Below, piece by piece: positions 44,679 to 56,960 of a DNA stretch of 64,000 nt. Numbering within the stretch: the first letter of the stretch is position 1; each line of letters begins with the position of its first letter. Source of the DNA: Colocasia esculenta. Its lineage: Eukaryota; Streptophyta; Magnoliopsida; Alismatales; Araceae. The stretch spans positions 191,432,348 to 191,496,347 of the forward strand of contig CM024753.1 in NCBI GenBank assembly GCA_014218235.1. Direction: 5' to 3'. The position numbers and the translations under genes were made by a program. The notes under the pieces are model-generated. The model was not told the origin of the DNA. It saw only the letters and a list, made by a program, of their open reading frames with translations, and searched no databases.

Positions 44679-45655
44679 TCCTTTGAACTATTTACCATTG
44701 AAGATTGGGAAGAAGCATATGGTAACTTGGTTGAAAATATGTCTGAAATTAGAAAAGAAAATAAATATTTGAAAAGAAAAATTGAAAGCATTCTTCATGA
44801 TACTTCATCATCTGTAAAGATTTCTGAATTGGAAGCTCAAATTTCAGACCAAATCAAAGAAAATGATGAAATGTTAATTTTTGTTGATGATCTGAAATTA
44901 AAAATTCAAAAATTGAACAAAGAACTTGTCAACTCTGTTAAGAAATTTGAAGAAAAAGAAAAGAAAATTCATGAAAACTTGAATCAAGTTGAAAAGCTAA
45001 ACTTTTGCCTTAAAGAAAAAGAAGACATCATCAAGAACTTCACTCAAGGTAAAGATAATTTGAATGCTCTACTTGGAATGAAGATCAATTCAAATAAGCA
45101 TGGCTTAGGTTTTGAACCACAAAATTCAAAGAAAACTGAATCATCTCCAAAGAAAATAAAACTATCAAAAATTTCTTTAATAAAATTTGTCAAGGCAAGT
45201 TCATCTAAAAACAAAGGAAAAATACAAAAACAGAAAGAACCTGAGAGGTCGACACACACACAATATAGGTTGACACAAATCATGCATAGGTCAACCTACC
45301 ATTCTTATAAAAATCACAAAAACTTCAAACTAATCAATAATCATCCTTCTCATGGCAATTGGAATGTTTTCTCATCTTACAATTCAAGATGGAATAAGTC
45401 TTGGAACCAAAGGTACAATGGTACCCAATGGTTCAATCCTTATTTCTATCATTCATCTTTTCCTGCATATCAACAGCAATACATGCCAAGTTTTTCACAG
45501 TAGAACAAATCAACTAAGAGGTATAATGTTCAGAAAATTGAAAAACAAAAAGTTGATTCTTTTGTTTCAAAAAACACTGTGAAGAAAAATACACAAATTT
45601 GGGTTAGACAGGATTTGTTATCTCTTCTCACTCAGGATGTTGGTACCAATCTCAT
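44679..45655 (+). pseudogene. gag: gag of element C, part 3 (coiled coil to C-terminus)
   Basis: Resumes the frame after S2: FELFTIEDWEEAYGNLVENM, a coiled coil to about 45050, NALLGMKINSNKHGLGF, then a basic tail with a short RSTH/RSTY-type repeat and an aromatic segment (WNKSWNQRYNGTQW). Stop at 45501; reading continues to the pol region with further stops. Frame and order agree with element D. Confidence 0.88.
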
Positions 45656-48228
45656 GTGGGTACTAAAAACTTTTCTTGTCTAATTTGTTATGTGCAGGAA
45701 AGCCGTGCATCCAATTCCAACAACATCTGGATTCTTGACAATGAATGCTCACGGCACATGACAGGAGATAGAAATAAATTTTCATGCTTGATTGAAAAGG
45801 AAGGTGGATCAGTCACCTTTGGAGGTAAGAATAGAGGAAAAATAATTGGCAAAGGAAAAATTGGTAAGTCTTGCATTACCTTAAGTGATGATGTTTGTTT
45901 AGTTGAGGGTTTGAATTACAACTTGCTTAGCATTAGTCAATTGTGTGACAATGGTCACAAGATTCTTTTTGAACATGATTCATGCAAAATAATTGACTCC
46001 TCTTCTGAGAAAATTAAATTGATTGGAAAAGGAGAAAATAATGTCTACATGATTGATTTGTGTGATAATTCCTCTTTAAATATTTGTTTGATTGCAAATA
46101 AAAATGACACTGCTTGGTTGTGGCACAAAAGGTTGGGTCATGCAAGTTTCACAACCATTAGTAAACTCATAAGAATGAATCTTGTAAAAGGTCTTCCTGA
46201 ATCTTTCCCAGTCATTGACAATCCTGTTTGTGGGATATGTGTTCAAGGAAAACAAACAAAAAAATCTTTTAAAGTGTTCAATGAAGTACTTACATCTAAA
46301 CCACTTGAGTTGCTTCATATGGATCTTTTTGGTCCAACCAGAACTCAAAGTCTCAGTGGTAATAGATATGGCTTTGTGATCATTGATGACTTTACAAGAT
46401 ATACTTAGGTCTTATTCTTATCCCATAAAAGTGATGCATGTTCAGAATTCGGGAGATTTTACAATTCTGCCTTAGTGGGTTTATCTTTCAAACTGAATTC
46501 AATTTTGACAGATCATGGGGGTGAATTTGAAAATAAATCATTTTCTAATCTCTGTACTGAACTGAACATTCTCCATAAGTTTTCTTCCCCTAGAACTCCA
46601 GAACAAAATGGAGTTGTAGAAAGGAAAAATAGAACTCTTGTGGAAATGGCCACAACTATGCTCATTGAAAGTAAACTGTCTAAAAAAAAAAGTAAACTGT
46701 CTAAATTTTTTTGGGCAGAAGCTGTAAATACAGCTAATTTCATTTTGAATAAAGCATTGGTAAGACCGAAGATCATAAAAACCCCTTATGAGTTGTTCAA
46801 AAATAAAAAGCCAAGTGTGTCATATTTCAAAATTTTTGGTTGCAAATATTTTGTTCACAATAACAACAAAGAAAATCTTGATAAATTTGATGCAAAAAGT
46901 TTTGAATCAATCTTCTTAGGTTATTCTGAAACTTCAAGAGCTTACAGAGTTTATATTTAAAAAAATAAGACTGGGGAAGAATCTTCACATGTCATTTTTG
47001 ATGAAAACTTCCAAAAGATTGGCATTCCTACTTTGTGCAGAACTCCATTATGTGATGATGAGGATGATTTTCTTGAACATCCATCTACAAATCTTGAAGA
47101 GCAAGAAGTACCAAATGCACATGAGGTTCTTGAATTTCCAACTTCAAGTGATTCAGGTAATCATGTTCCTGAAAATCATGCAAACCCTGAGGTAATTTCT
47201 GAACCAAGATTTTTAATAGACCATCCACTTGAAAGCATTGTTGGTAATTTACAAGATGGAATAAGAACCAGATCATCTTTTCATTCTGTCATAGATGAAG
47301 ATTCTTTGGCACTACTTTCCCAAATTGAACCCAAAAATATTGATGAAGCTTTATCTTGTGAAAACTGGATAAATGCTATGTATGAAGAGCTTCATCAATT
47401 TGAAAGAAATCAAGTTTGGGATTTAGTACCAAAACCTTCAGATTTAACTTCTGTCATTGGAACTAGATGGATTTTCATAAATAAATTGAATGAATCTGGT
47501 CAAATTGTTAGAAATAAAGTTAGACTTGTTGCTCAGGGGTATAACCAAGAACTTGGTATTGATTTTGAAGAGTCTTATGCCCCTGTAGCAAGACTTGAAG
47601 CTGTTCGAATATTCCTTGCATTTGCTGCTTCTTTGAAATTCAAAGTCTATCAAATGGATGCCAAGAGTGCATTTTTAAATGGATACATAAAAGAAAATAT
47701 TTTTGTCAAACAACCTCCTGGTTTTGAAAATGAAAATTTTCTCAATCATGTTTTTAAACTTAATAAGGCTCTTTATAGTCTTAAATAAGCTCCAAGAGCT
47801 TGGTATGACCGATTGAGCTCTTTTCTTGTAAATAAAGGTTACATAAGAGGAAACATTGATCAAACTTTGTTTACAAAAATTGTAAAAAATTATTTCATTG
47901 CTGTTCAAATTTATGTTGATGATATCATTTTTGGATCAAATGATAATACTTTGTGCAATGAGTTTGCCCGTCTTATGCAATATGAATTTGAAATGAGTCT
48001 CATGGGTGAACTTACATTCTTTTTAGGCCTGCAAGTACATCAAACTGCTGAAGAAATTTTTCTGAGTGAAACAAAATATGTCAAGGAGTTACTCAAGAGG
48101 TTTGACTTCCAAAACATCAAGCCATCCAACACACCAATGGCCACAAGTGTAAGACTTGAGAGTGATGCTTCTGGTAAGCCTGTTAATGCTACACTTTATA
48201 GAGGTATGATTGGATCTCTTCTTTATTT
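45656..48228 (+). pseudogene. pol: pol of element C, main part (protease to RT)
   Basis: All in one frame with three stops: 46406 (TAG for Trp), 46958 (TAA for a Leu TTA) and 47786 (TAA for Gln). Protease site mutated: LDNECSRHMTG, where LDSGCSRHMTG is usual, so Ser-Gly is lost. Integrase finger HKRLGH...CGICVQGKQ, LLHMDLFGPTRT, TDHGGEFENKSF, EQNGVVERKNRTL. An in-frame 18-bp duplication gives SKLSKKKSKLSKFFWAEA. RT from WIFINKLNESG to YVDDIIFGSN and SLLYF, where element D cuts in. The rest lies at 57997-58168. Confidence 0.92.
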
Positions 48229-48400
48229 TTTTGGGGATCGGATAGGTGACTTTGACAAAAGAACTACGAAATTGTGTGTATGGCAGCGGAATTAAAATAA
48301 GTAAAACACACAATTCGATCAGATTCAAGTGTGGTGTGTGAGTATAGTGAATAGAAACAACAAACCACACATCAAACCACAGTGCACTGAAGAATTTTAA

Positions 48401-48440
48401 GGTGGTTCAGAGAACACAACTTGTGTCTCCTACGTCCACC
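48401..48440 (-). other. Conserved LTR hairpin, element D 3' LTR copy
   Basis: Same as element C's copy, with one upper-stem change on minus (TCT instead of TCC before GAA). Confidence 0.7.
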
Positions 48441-48442
48441 TC

Positions 48443-48690
48443 CTCACAACGGAGGAACCACTAGCACAAGTGCAGTACAAACTGAGCACAATGACTCCAA
48501 CCTCTTTGAGTGCAATGACTCAAAGAAACCCAGGAGATAGGCACAACGACCTACTCCAAAGACCACTTGTGAATTCAGCAAATTCATAAGCCCTTGAGCA
48601 CTATGGCTAAAGCACCAGAGCACAACGGCTCCAAAACAGAGTACAAAGTACTCAAACCTCTGGATTACAATAGATCCAAGTTCTGCTAGA
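48443..48690 (-). other. Tandem mini-hairpin array, element D 3' LTR
   Basis: On minus: CTTTGAGT/ACTCAAAG, GAGTAC/GTACTC and others as in element C. One arm (TTTAGCC for TTGAGCC) has decayed. Confidence 0.65.
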
Positions 48691-49699
48691 ACAAGCACAC
48701 TTAGAGAATAGATCCTCTAGCACGATCTATCTCAGTACAATAGAAATGTTAGAGACAAATAGAATTGGGAGATCTGTGTAGAACACATACACAGATTCCC
48801 TAGAGAAATTGACACTCTAACCAAGTACAGCCTCGGCTGGATCTCCTTCTGGACCAGCACTGCTGCAATCACGAGCTCCTCCTCTTCTTCTCCTTCTTCT
48901 TCTCTTCCTTCTTCCCTTGGCGGCACTGCTCTGCTCCTCTGGATGCAGATCCCTTTTTCCCGCTCTTCTTCCCTTCTTCCAAAATGCTCTTAGCTCTTGC
49001 CTTGCGTGGGATTGATTGGAGTACCAAAAGTATGGGTATTTATAGCCCCATATGTCCATAATGAGCCTTAGGGTACGTGGGCACAAAAACCTAGGCAGAT
49101 TCCCTTGAACCCCAAGCGGCCACGTGTCCAGATAAATTCACATTTTTTTAGTTTCAGCCAGAGTGTGTCGACACCACCAGGGAGTGTGTCGACACACTGT
49201 CCCATTTGCGCAAAAAGATCTTCTGGGAGATGGGTCTAGTGTTGACACTGCCACTGGCCGTGTCCACACATTGTCCCAGTCAGGCAACTGGGTCTTCTGG
49301 AGACTGGGTCTAGTGTCAACACTACCAGGGACTGTGTCGACACACTGGACCCTGTCTTCATGAATTTGCTTCAGGGAATGATACCCAATGTCGACACCAT
49401 CAATGGGTGTGTCGACACTACCATGATAAGAATTGTATGTCCCTAAGAATTTAACACATAAACCATTAGTACAAGATATTATCACTAAAATATGAGATGT
49501 AAAGTATTTGAAACATGCTTTTTGAGCATTGTTATTACATAAATGATGTATGTAACATGTTCAACCCATTAAGTACAAAATCACACAAGTCATCATCAAA
49601 ATCACAATATGTCATCATCAAAATCAAAGTATGAGTGATGTTCATTGGTCATCATTAGAATACAACTTTAGGAAATTCCAAAACACACTCAACCCAACA

Positions 49700-49830
49700 A
49701 TCTCCCCCTTTTTGATGATGACAAAACATATGCACAATCTCCCAATAACCTGACTTCCTTAACTGCAACAACTCCCTTATAAAGAACTTTCTCCCCCTTG
49801 AAACCTTTCTTCTCCCCCTTTTTGACAACA
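49700..49830 (-). other. Repeated polypurine tracts of element D
   Basis: On minus, AAAAAGGGGGAGATT abuts the 3' LTR; further AAGGGGGAG and AAAAAGGGGGAGAAG tracts lie 90-130 bp upstream. Confidence 0.85.
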
Positions 49831-50224
49831 TCAAAAAGACAGATAAGAGAGAGAACCAAAGATTTTAAGAGATCAAGAAATGAAATGTAGGAAATGAATG
49901 GTCAGAAATGATCAAAAAAAATGAGGCAGAGTGATATTGACATATGAGAGAAATTATTGTGTTCTTTGTATTGTGCAATAAAGTTTAATCGCAACGACAC
50001 ACTCAACACAAAGTATAGCAAAAAATATAATGTTCTGAATGTAGTTAAAATAATGATGCAAATGTGAAGAAAAGTGACATATATGAATGAGCAGAAATAT
50101 TTAACAAGGATGTTAGTAGCTTTAAGTTTAACACAATGTAAAATAATAGGTCTAAACTTAGTATACATGAACTTTATGAAGGTCTTAAGCATTTCAATCA
50201 TGTCAATTTGATTTTCTTTCATTT

Positions 50225-50430
50225 TTAACTGGGAAAGTATACAAGAATAAATTAGTTAAATCTCACTTTTCAGTGCAAGAGATCACATTTATTAGATGCA
50301 AGATCTCCTGATTACTCAGTGGTTGAACTTTCATTATCTTATACAGAGTTGAAACCTTTGATTTCCACTTTTTGACGCGAAACAAATCACTTTTTAGGTG
50401 AAATGGCCCGGTTACTCAGTGGTTCAAGAA
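50225..50430 (-). other. Conserved 3' noncoding block, element D
   Basis: Counterpart of 39868-40070 in element B, including the doubled CACTGAGTAA phrase, GAGATC/GATCTC and CACT/AGTG hairpins. Confidence 0.65.
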
Positions 50431-50940
50431 TTTGCATTGCTCTGTTTGTATCTTTCTAGATTATTGATCATTTTCTTTTGATGTTTTACAGGAATATGTT
50501 TGCTTTGACCAGAAAATTCATGACTACGAATTTAGAAAAATTATTCTTAACATGTGGTAAAAATGAAGCTTAAACATACACATGTGAAATATTAAAGCCA
50601 CTCATGTGCCTATAATAGTGTTTTGTAAATCATTTTAAAAACATTCAGTATTAAGATTGCTTGACCTTGAAATGATAATGAATCTTTGAAATTAAACTAA
50701 ATGCATAATGAGTTTAGTTACAACGTTTTAATTCTCTCATAAGAAAATAGCACAAGGACTCAAAAATTCTGATGACTTTAGGGTTCAAAATAGACAAGTA
50801 AGTTCAAGAAATATGACAATGATTCCCCCTTTCATGTATCTCCCCCTCATAAGGTGAACATGAAGATTATTGGAGAAATAGGAATGAAGTGAAAGCAGAA
50901 TGAACAAGAATGTTTTATTGAAAGACACGAACTCCCCCTC

Positions 50941-51066
50941 AACAATTGCATACGAGGCTCTTGATACTTGGCGGAGACATATACTCACGCATAGTGAAAG
51001 TGTCCAGACAAGCTTAACTTGCCTTTCTTCAAATCACTATTTGATATACCAAGAATGTCAATGCAA
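50941..51066 (-). other. Structured hairpin domain, copy 5
   Basis: On minus: TTGCAT/ATGCAA and TCTTGGTAT/GTATCAAGA outer arms, P2 ATAGTGA/TCACTAT perfect (51034-51040 with 50991-50997), P3 AGGCAAG/CTTGTCT, GAG/CTC P4. It is the counterpart of copy 4 of element B and lies ~70 bp after the pol stop. Confidence 0.75.
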
Positions 51067-51134
51067 CTGAGAAGTAGGAATTTATTTGCAAGAGAGAAGG
51101 GCTTTTATTTGCACAAAGAAATGAGATGAAGATT

Positions 51135-54100
51135 TCAGACATGTGAAAACTTGCATAAACCAAGTTCCCTTTTAAGAGAAGTGAATTTAGGTTTTGCAAG
51201 AGGCTCAGTGAAAATGTCTATAATTTGTTTTTCTGTGTCAATAAAGTGGAGTTCAAAAGAATTCTTTGAGACTTCATCTTGAAGGAAATGATGCTGAATG
51301 TCAATGTGTTTTGTGCGGGAATGCTGAATAGGATTTTTGGACAGATTTATAGCACTTGTGTTGTCACAAAGAATGGGAATGCAACCTAATGTGTGATTAT
51401 AATCTAGAAGTTGATGTTTGACCCAAAGGACTTGGGTACCACAGCTACCAGCGGCAACATAGCTTCCGCAGTTGAAAGAGCTACAGAATGTTGTTTTTTG
51501 GAAGCCCAAGAAATAAGACACCCTCCTAGATATAAACACAACCCACTAGTACTTTTTCTATCAAGTTTGCACCCAGTATAATCAGCATCACTATATGCAA
51601 TCAAGTCCAATTTACACCCAGCAGGATACCAAAGACCCAAATCACATGAAGAAAGAAGATATTTGAAAAAAAAATTAACAGCAGACATGTGACTATCTTT
51701 AGGAATTGCGTGAAATCTTGCGCACATGTAGACACTGAATTGAATATCTGGCCTAGAGGTAGTTAAATACAGAAGAGATCCAATCATACCTCTGTAAAGT
51801 GTAGCATTAACAGGCTTACCAGAAGTATCACTCTCAAGTCTTACACTTGTGGCCATTGGTGTGTTGGATGGCTTGATATTTTGGAAGTCAAACCTCTTGA
51901 GCAACACCTTGACATATTTTGTTTGACTCAGAAAAATTTCTTCAGTAGTTTGATGTACTTGCAGACCTAAAAAGAATGTAAGTTCGTCCATTAGACTCAT
52001 TTCAAATTCAGATTGCATAAGATGGCCAAATTCATTGCACAAATTATTATATGTGGATCCAAAAATGATATCATCAACATAAACTTGAACAGCAATGAAA
52101 TGATTTTTTGCAGTTTTTGTAAACAAGGTTTCATCAATGTTTCCTCTTATATAACATTTATTTACAAGAAATGAGCTCAACCGGTCATACCAAGCTCTTA
52201 GAGCTTGTTTAAGACCATAAAGAGCCTTATTAAGTTTAAAAATATGATTGGGAAATTTTTCATTTTCAAAACCAATGGTTGTTTGACAAAAATATTTTCT
52301 TTTATGTATCCATTTAAAAATGCACTCTTGACATCCATTTGAAAGACTTTGAATTTCAAAGAAGTAGCAAATGCAAGGAATATTCGAACAGCTTCAAGTC
52401 TTGCTACAGGGGCATAAGACTCTTCAAAATCAATACCAAGTTCTTGGTTATACCCTTGAGCAACAAGTCTAGCCTTATTTCCAACAATTTGACCAGATTC
52501 ATTCAATTTATTTCTGAAAATCCATCTTGTTCCAATGACAGAAGTTAAATCTAAAGGTTTTGGTACTAAATCCCAAACTTGATTTCTTTCAAATTGATGA
52601 AGCTCTTCATACATAGCATTTATCCAGTTTTCACAAGATAAAGCTTCATCAACATTTTTAGGTTCAATTTAGGAAAGTAGTGCCAAAGAATCTTCAACTA
52701 TGACAGAATGAAAAGATGATCTGGTTCTTATTCCATCTTGTAAATTACCCATAATGCTTTCAAGTGGATGATCTCTTAAAAATCTGGGTTCAGAAATTAC
52801 CTCAGGGTTTGCATGATTTTCAGGAACATGATTACCTGGATCACTTGAAGTTGGCAATTCAAGAACCTCATGTGCATTTGGTACTTCTTGCTCTTCAAGA
52901 TTTGTAGATGGATGTTCAAGAAAATCATCCTCATCATCACATAATAGAGTTCTGCATGAAGTAGGAATGTCAATCTTTTGGAAGTTTTCATCAAAAATGA
53001 CATGTGAAGATTCTTCCACAGTCTTATTTTTTAAAATATAAACTCTGTAAGCTCTTGAAGTTTCAGAATAACCTAAGAAGATTGATTCAAAACTTTTTGC
53101 ATCAAATTTATCAAGATTTTCTTTGTTGTTATTGTAAACAAAACATTTGCAACAAAAAATTTTGAAATATGACACACTTGGCTTTTTATTTTTGAACAAC
53201 TCATAAGGGTTTTTTCTGATCTTTGGTCTTACTAATGCTCTATTCAAAATGAAATTAGTTGTATTTACAGCTTCTGCCCAAAAAGATTTAGACAGTTTAC
53301 TTTCAATGAGCATAGTTCTAGCCATTTCCACAAGAGTTCTATTTTTCCTTTCTACAACTCCATTTTGTTCTAGAGTTCTAGGGGAAGAAAACTTATGGAG
53401 AATTTTTAGTTCAGTACAGAGATCCGAAAATGATTTATTTTCAAATTCACCCCTATAATCTGTCAAAATGGAATTCAGTTTGAAAGATAAACCCACTAGG
53501 GCAGAATTGTAAAATCTACTGAATTCTAAACATGCATCACTTTTATGGGATAGGAATAAGACACAAGTATATCTTGTAAAGTCATCAATGATTACAAAGC
53601 CATATCTATTACCACTGAGACTTTGAGTTCTGGTTGGACCAAAAAGATCCATATGAAGCAACTTAAGTGGTTTAGATGAAAGTACTTCATTGAACACTTT
53701 AAAAGATTTTCTTGTTTGTTTTCCTTGAGCACATATCCCACAAACAGGATTGTCAATGACTAGGAAAGATTCAGGGAGACCTTTTACAAGATTCATTCTT
53801 ATGAGTTTACTAATGGTTATGAAACTTGCATGACCCAACCTTTTGTGCCACAACCAAGCAGTGTCATTTTTATTTGCAATCAAGCAAACATTTGAAGAAG
53901 AATTATCACACAAATCAATCATTTAGACATTATTTTATCTTTTTCCAATCAATTTAATTTTCTCAGAAGAGGAGTCAATTATTTTGCATGAATTATGTTC
54001 AAAAAGAATCTTGTGACCAATGTCACACAATTGATTAATGCTAAGCAAGTTGTAATTCAAACCCTCAACTAAACAAACATCATCACTTAAGGTAATGCAA

Positions 54101-54330
54101 GACTTACCAATTTTTCCTTTGCCAATTATTTTTCCTTTATTCTTACCTCCAAAGGTGACTGATCCACCTTCCTTTTATTTCTGTCTCCTGTCATGTGCCA
54201 TGAGCATCCACTGTCAAGAATCTAGATGTTGTTGGAATTGGATGCACGGCTTTCCTACACATAACAAATTAGACAAGAATAGTTTTTGGTACCCACATGA
54301 GATTGGTACCAACATCCTAATTGAGAAGAG
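51135..54330 (-). pseudogene. pol: pol of element D
   Basis: On minus. Protease: LDSGCSWHMTG with the catalytic Asp-Ser-Gly kept, but the Trp just upstream is TAG and a deletion shifts the frame soon after. Integrase (52669-53922 frame): HKRLGHASF, CGICAQGKQTRKSF, LLHMDLFGPTRT, TDYRGEF (TDHGGEF in C), EQNGVVERKNRTL. RT: 52198-52614 then, after a one-base shift, 51404-52180 with YVDDIIFGST. RNase H begins AYSDADYTGCKLDRKSTSG; a shift inside STAEAEYVA moves to the last frame, ending FTSLKRELGLCKFSHV at 51135. Few lesions separate it from an intact polyprotein; not functional as found. Confidence 0.92.
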
Positions 54331-54369
54331 ATAACAAATCATTTCTAACCCAAATTTGTGTATTTTTCT

Positions 54370-56390
54370 TCACAGTGTTTTTTGAAACAAAATATTTAAC
54401 TTTTTGTTTTTCAATTTTCTGAACATTATACCTCTTAGTTGATTTGTTCCATTGTGAAAAACTTGGCATGTATTGCTGTTGATATGCAGGAAAAGATGAA
54501 TGATAGAAACAATGATTGAACCATTGGTTACCACTGTACCTTTGGTTCCAAGACTTATTCCATCTTGAATTGTAAGAGGAGAAAACATTCCATTTTCATG
54601 AGAAAAATGATTATTGATTGGTTTGAAGTTTTTGTGATTTTTATAAGAAGGGTAGGTCGACCTCTGACTGGGATAGGTCGACCTCTGCATAGTGTGTGTC
54701 GACCTAGGTAGGGTATGTGTTGACCTCTCAGGTTCTTTTTGTTTTTGTATTTTTCCTTTGTTTTCAGATGAGCTTGCCTTGACAAATTTTATTAAAGGGG
54801 TTTTTGATGATTTTATTTTCTTTGGAGATGATTCAGTTTTCTTTGAATTTTGTGTTTCAAAACCTAAGCCATACTTATTTGAATTCATCTTAACTCCAAG
54901 TAGAACATTTAGATTGTCTTTCCCTTGAGTGAAGTTCTTAATGATATCTTCTTTTTCTTTAATGCAAAGATTGAGTTTTTCAATTTGATTCAAATTTTCA
55001 TAATTTTCCTTTTCTTTTTCTTCAAATTTCTTGATAGAATTGATGAGTTCTTTATTCAATTTTTGAATTTTCAATTTCAGATCATCAACAAAAATCAACA
55101 GTTCATCATTTTCTTTGATTTGGTCTGAAATTTGAGCTTCCAATTCATAAATCTTTACAGATGATGAAGTATCATGAAGAATGCTTTCAATTTTTCTTTT
55201 CAAGTATTTATTTTCTTTTCTAACATCAGAAAGATTTTCAACTAAATTACCATATGCTTCTTGCCAATCTTCAATGGTAAATAGTTCAAAGGATATATCT
55301 ACATGTTCTTCGCTGCTTCCAGCCATGAAGCAAACTTCATTTTCATCTGAAGTTGAGGATTCTTCATTGCAGTCTGAGCTTTCATCATCTGACCATGTAG
55401 CCACCATGGCCTTGTTCTTCTTTTTGTGAAACTCCTTCTTATGGTTTATGTGCTTTTCCTTCTTACCTTCTGGACAATCAGCCTTCATATGTCCAGATTT
55501 GTTATACCTATAACACACAGGAATTTCATCAGTTTTCTTATGATCAACATGGGAGAAATGTTTCTTTTTACTAGACATGACATTTTGCTTATTACCAAAA
55601 TTCTTCCTGTTTGATTTCGGAAATGCCTTAAATTGTCTGGTGATGAAAGCAAGATTATCATGATCAGATTCAGATTTCTCAGACTAAGAATTTTCTTTAG
55701 ATTTTCCTTTATTACTTGATGAAGCTTTAAGAGCAATGGTTTTTGTTTTTAGCATGTGTTCTTCTGATCTCTTAAGGTTTAACTCATATGTCATTAATGA
55801 TCCAATGAGTTCATCCAATGTGATTTTGGATAAATCCTTTGAATCTTCAATGACAGTTGCTTTAGTGTGCCATACAGGAGATAAGGAACGCAAGATTTTT
55901 CTTACCAATTCTTCATTTGAGTATTCCTTACCCAAGGCTCGAAGTCCATTTATAATCACCATGAACCTAGCAAACATCTCAGATATAGTTTCATTAGATT
56001 TCATGATAAACAACTCATAATCAGAAACTAACATGTTAGCCTTAGTCTCCCTGACCTAAGATGTGCCTCATAAAGCAATTCTAATTTATCCCACATCTCC
56101 TTGGCAGACTTACACATAGAGATTCTGGAATACTCCTTTGGATGGATGGCACATTGCAGCATGTTCATGGTACTGTAGTTCAGGGTGACCCTTCTGATCT
56201 ACTCCCTGGTCCATTGATCTTCATCTCTAGTGACTTCAATTGGTCCTTTTTCAACAATTCTCCATACTTCATAGTTCTGTGCTCTAAGAAAAACCATCAT
56301 CCTATTCTTCCAGTAAGGATAGTCAGTACCATCAAAAAATGGAGGCCTAATGATTGAATGACCTTCAGCAACAAAAACTCTAGAGTCCAT
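54370..56390 (-). pseudogene. gag: gag of element D
   Basis: Starts MDSRVFVAEGHSIIRPPFF at 56390 on minus. Core to about 55740 with a stop after DQWTRE (CAG to TAG), a frame change near 56040 and a stop at 55684. The longest frame (54370-55578) carries the knuckle CYRYNKSGHMKADC, its second Cys changed to Tyr, then acidic linker, coiled coil (about 54950-55230), GLGF motif and an RSTHTLPRSTHTMQ repeat encoded by tandem GGTCGACC palindromes. After that the frame drifts from C's at SHENGMFS. Structural protein; the knuckle change alone should impair RNA binding. Confidence 0.9.
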
Positions 56391-56496
56391 GATAAAGACA
56401 ATCAAACCAAACCACACAGCAATTTGAGCAAGTGATCAAAATCTGAAATACAGAAAATTCACCAAAGCACCTCAGAGTATAGATTTGACTCTGACC

Positions 56497-56508
56497 GCTC
56501 TGATACCA
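56497..56508 (-). other. Primer binding site of element D
   Basis: On minus TGGTATCAGAGC, two bases inside the 5' LTR (56511-57991). Confidence 0.92.
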
Positions 56509-56682
56509 GTTGTTGGGGATCGGATAGGTGACTTTGACAAAAGAACTACGAAATTGTGTGTATGGCAGCGGAATTAAAATAAGTAAAACACACAATTCGA
56601 TCAGATTCAAGTGTGGTGTGTGAGTATGGTGAATAGAAACAACAAACCACACATCAAACCACAGTGCACTGAAGAATTTTAA

Positions 56683-56722
56683 GGTGGTTCAGAGAACACA
56701 ACTTGTGTCTCCTACGTCCACC
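56683..56722 (-). other. Conserved LTR hairpin, element D 5' LTR copy
   Basis: GGTGG/CCACC with ACGTA opposite GAA; upper stem as in element C. Confidence 0.7.
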
Positions 56723-56732
56723 TCCTCACAAT

Positions 56733-56960
56733 GAAGGAACCACTAACACAAGTGCAGTACAAACTGAGCACAACGACTCTAACCTCTTTGAGTGCAACGG
56801 CTCAAAGAAACCCAGGAGATAGACACAACGACCTACTCCAAAGACCACTTGTGAATTCAGCAAATTCATAAGCCCTTGAGCACTATGGCTAAAGCACCAG
56901 AGCACAACGGCTCCAAAACAGAGTACAAAGTACTCAAACCTCTGGATTACAATAGATCCA
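56733..56960 (-). other. Tandem mini-hairpin array, element D 5' LTR
   Basis: Same series as in element C and D's 3' LTR, with loop changes (for example CGTTGC for CATTGC). Confidence 0.65.

Larger units (their letters stand above)
48229..49699 (-). repeat. 3' LTR of element D
   Basis: 1471 bp, nearly identical to 56511-57991 apart from scattered changes and a short CTT-rich indel. Conserved hairpin 48401-48440, mini-hairpins 48443-48690, TATA (minus) 49037-49044, palindrome cluster 49164-49430. Confidence 0.94.
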
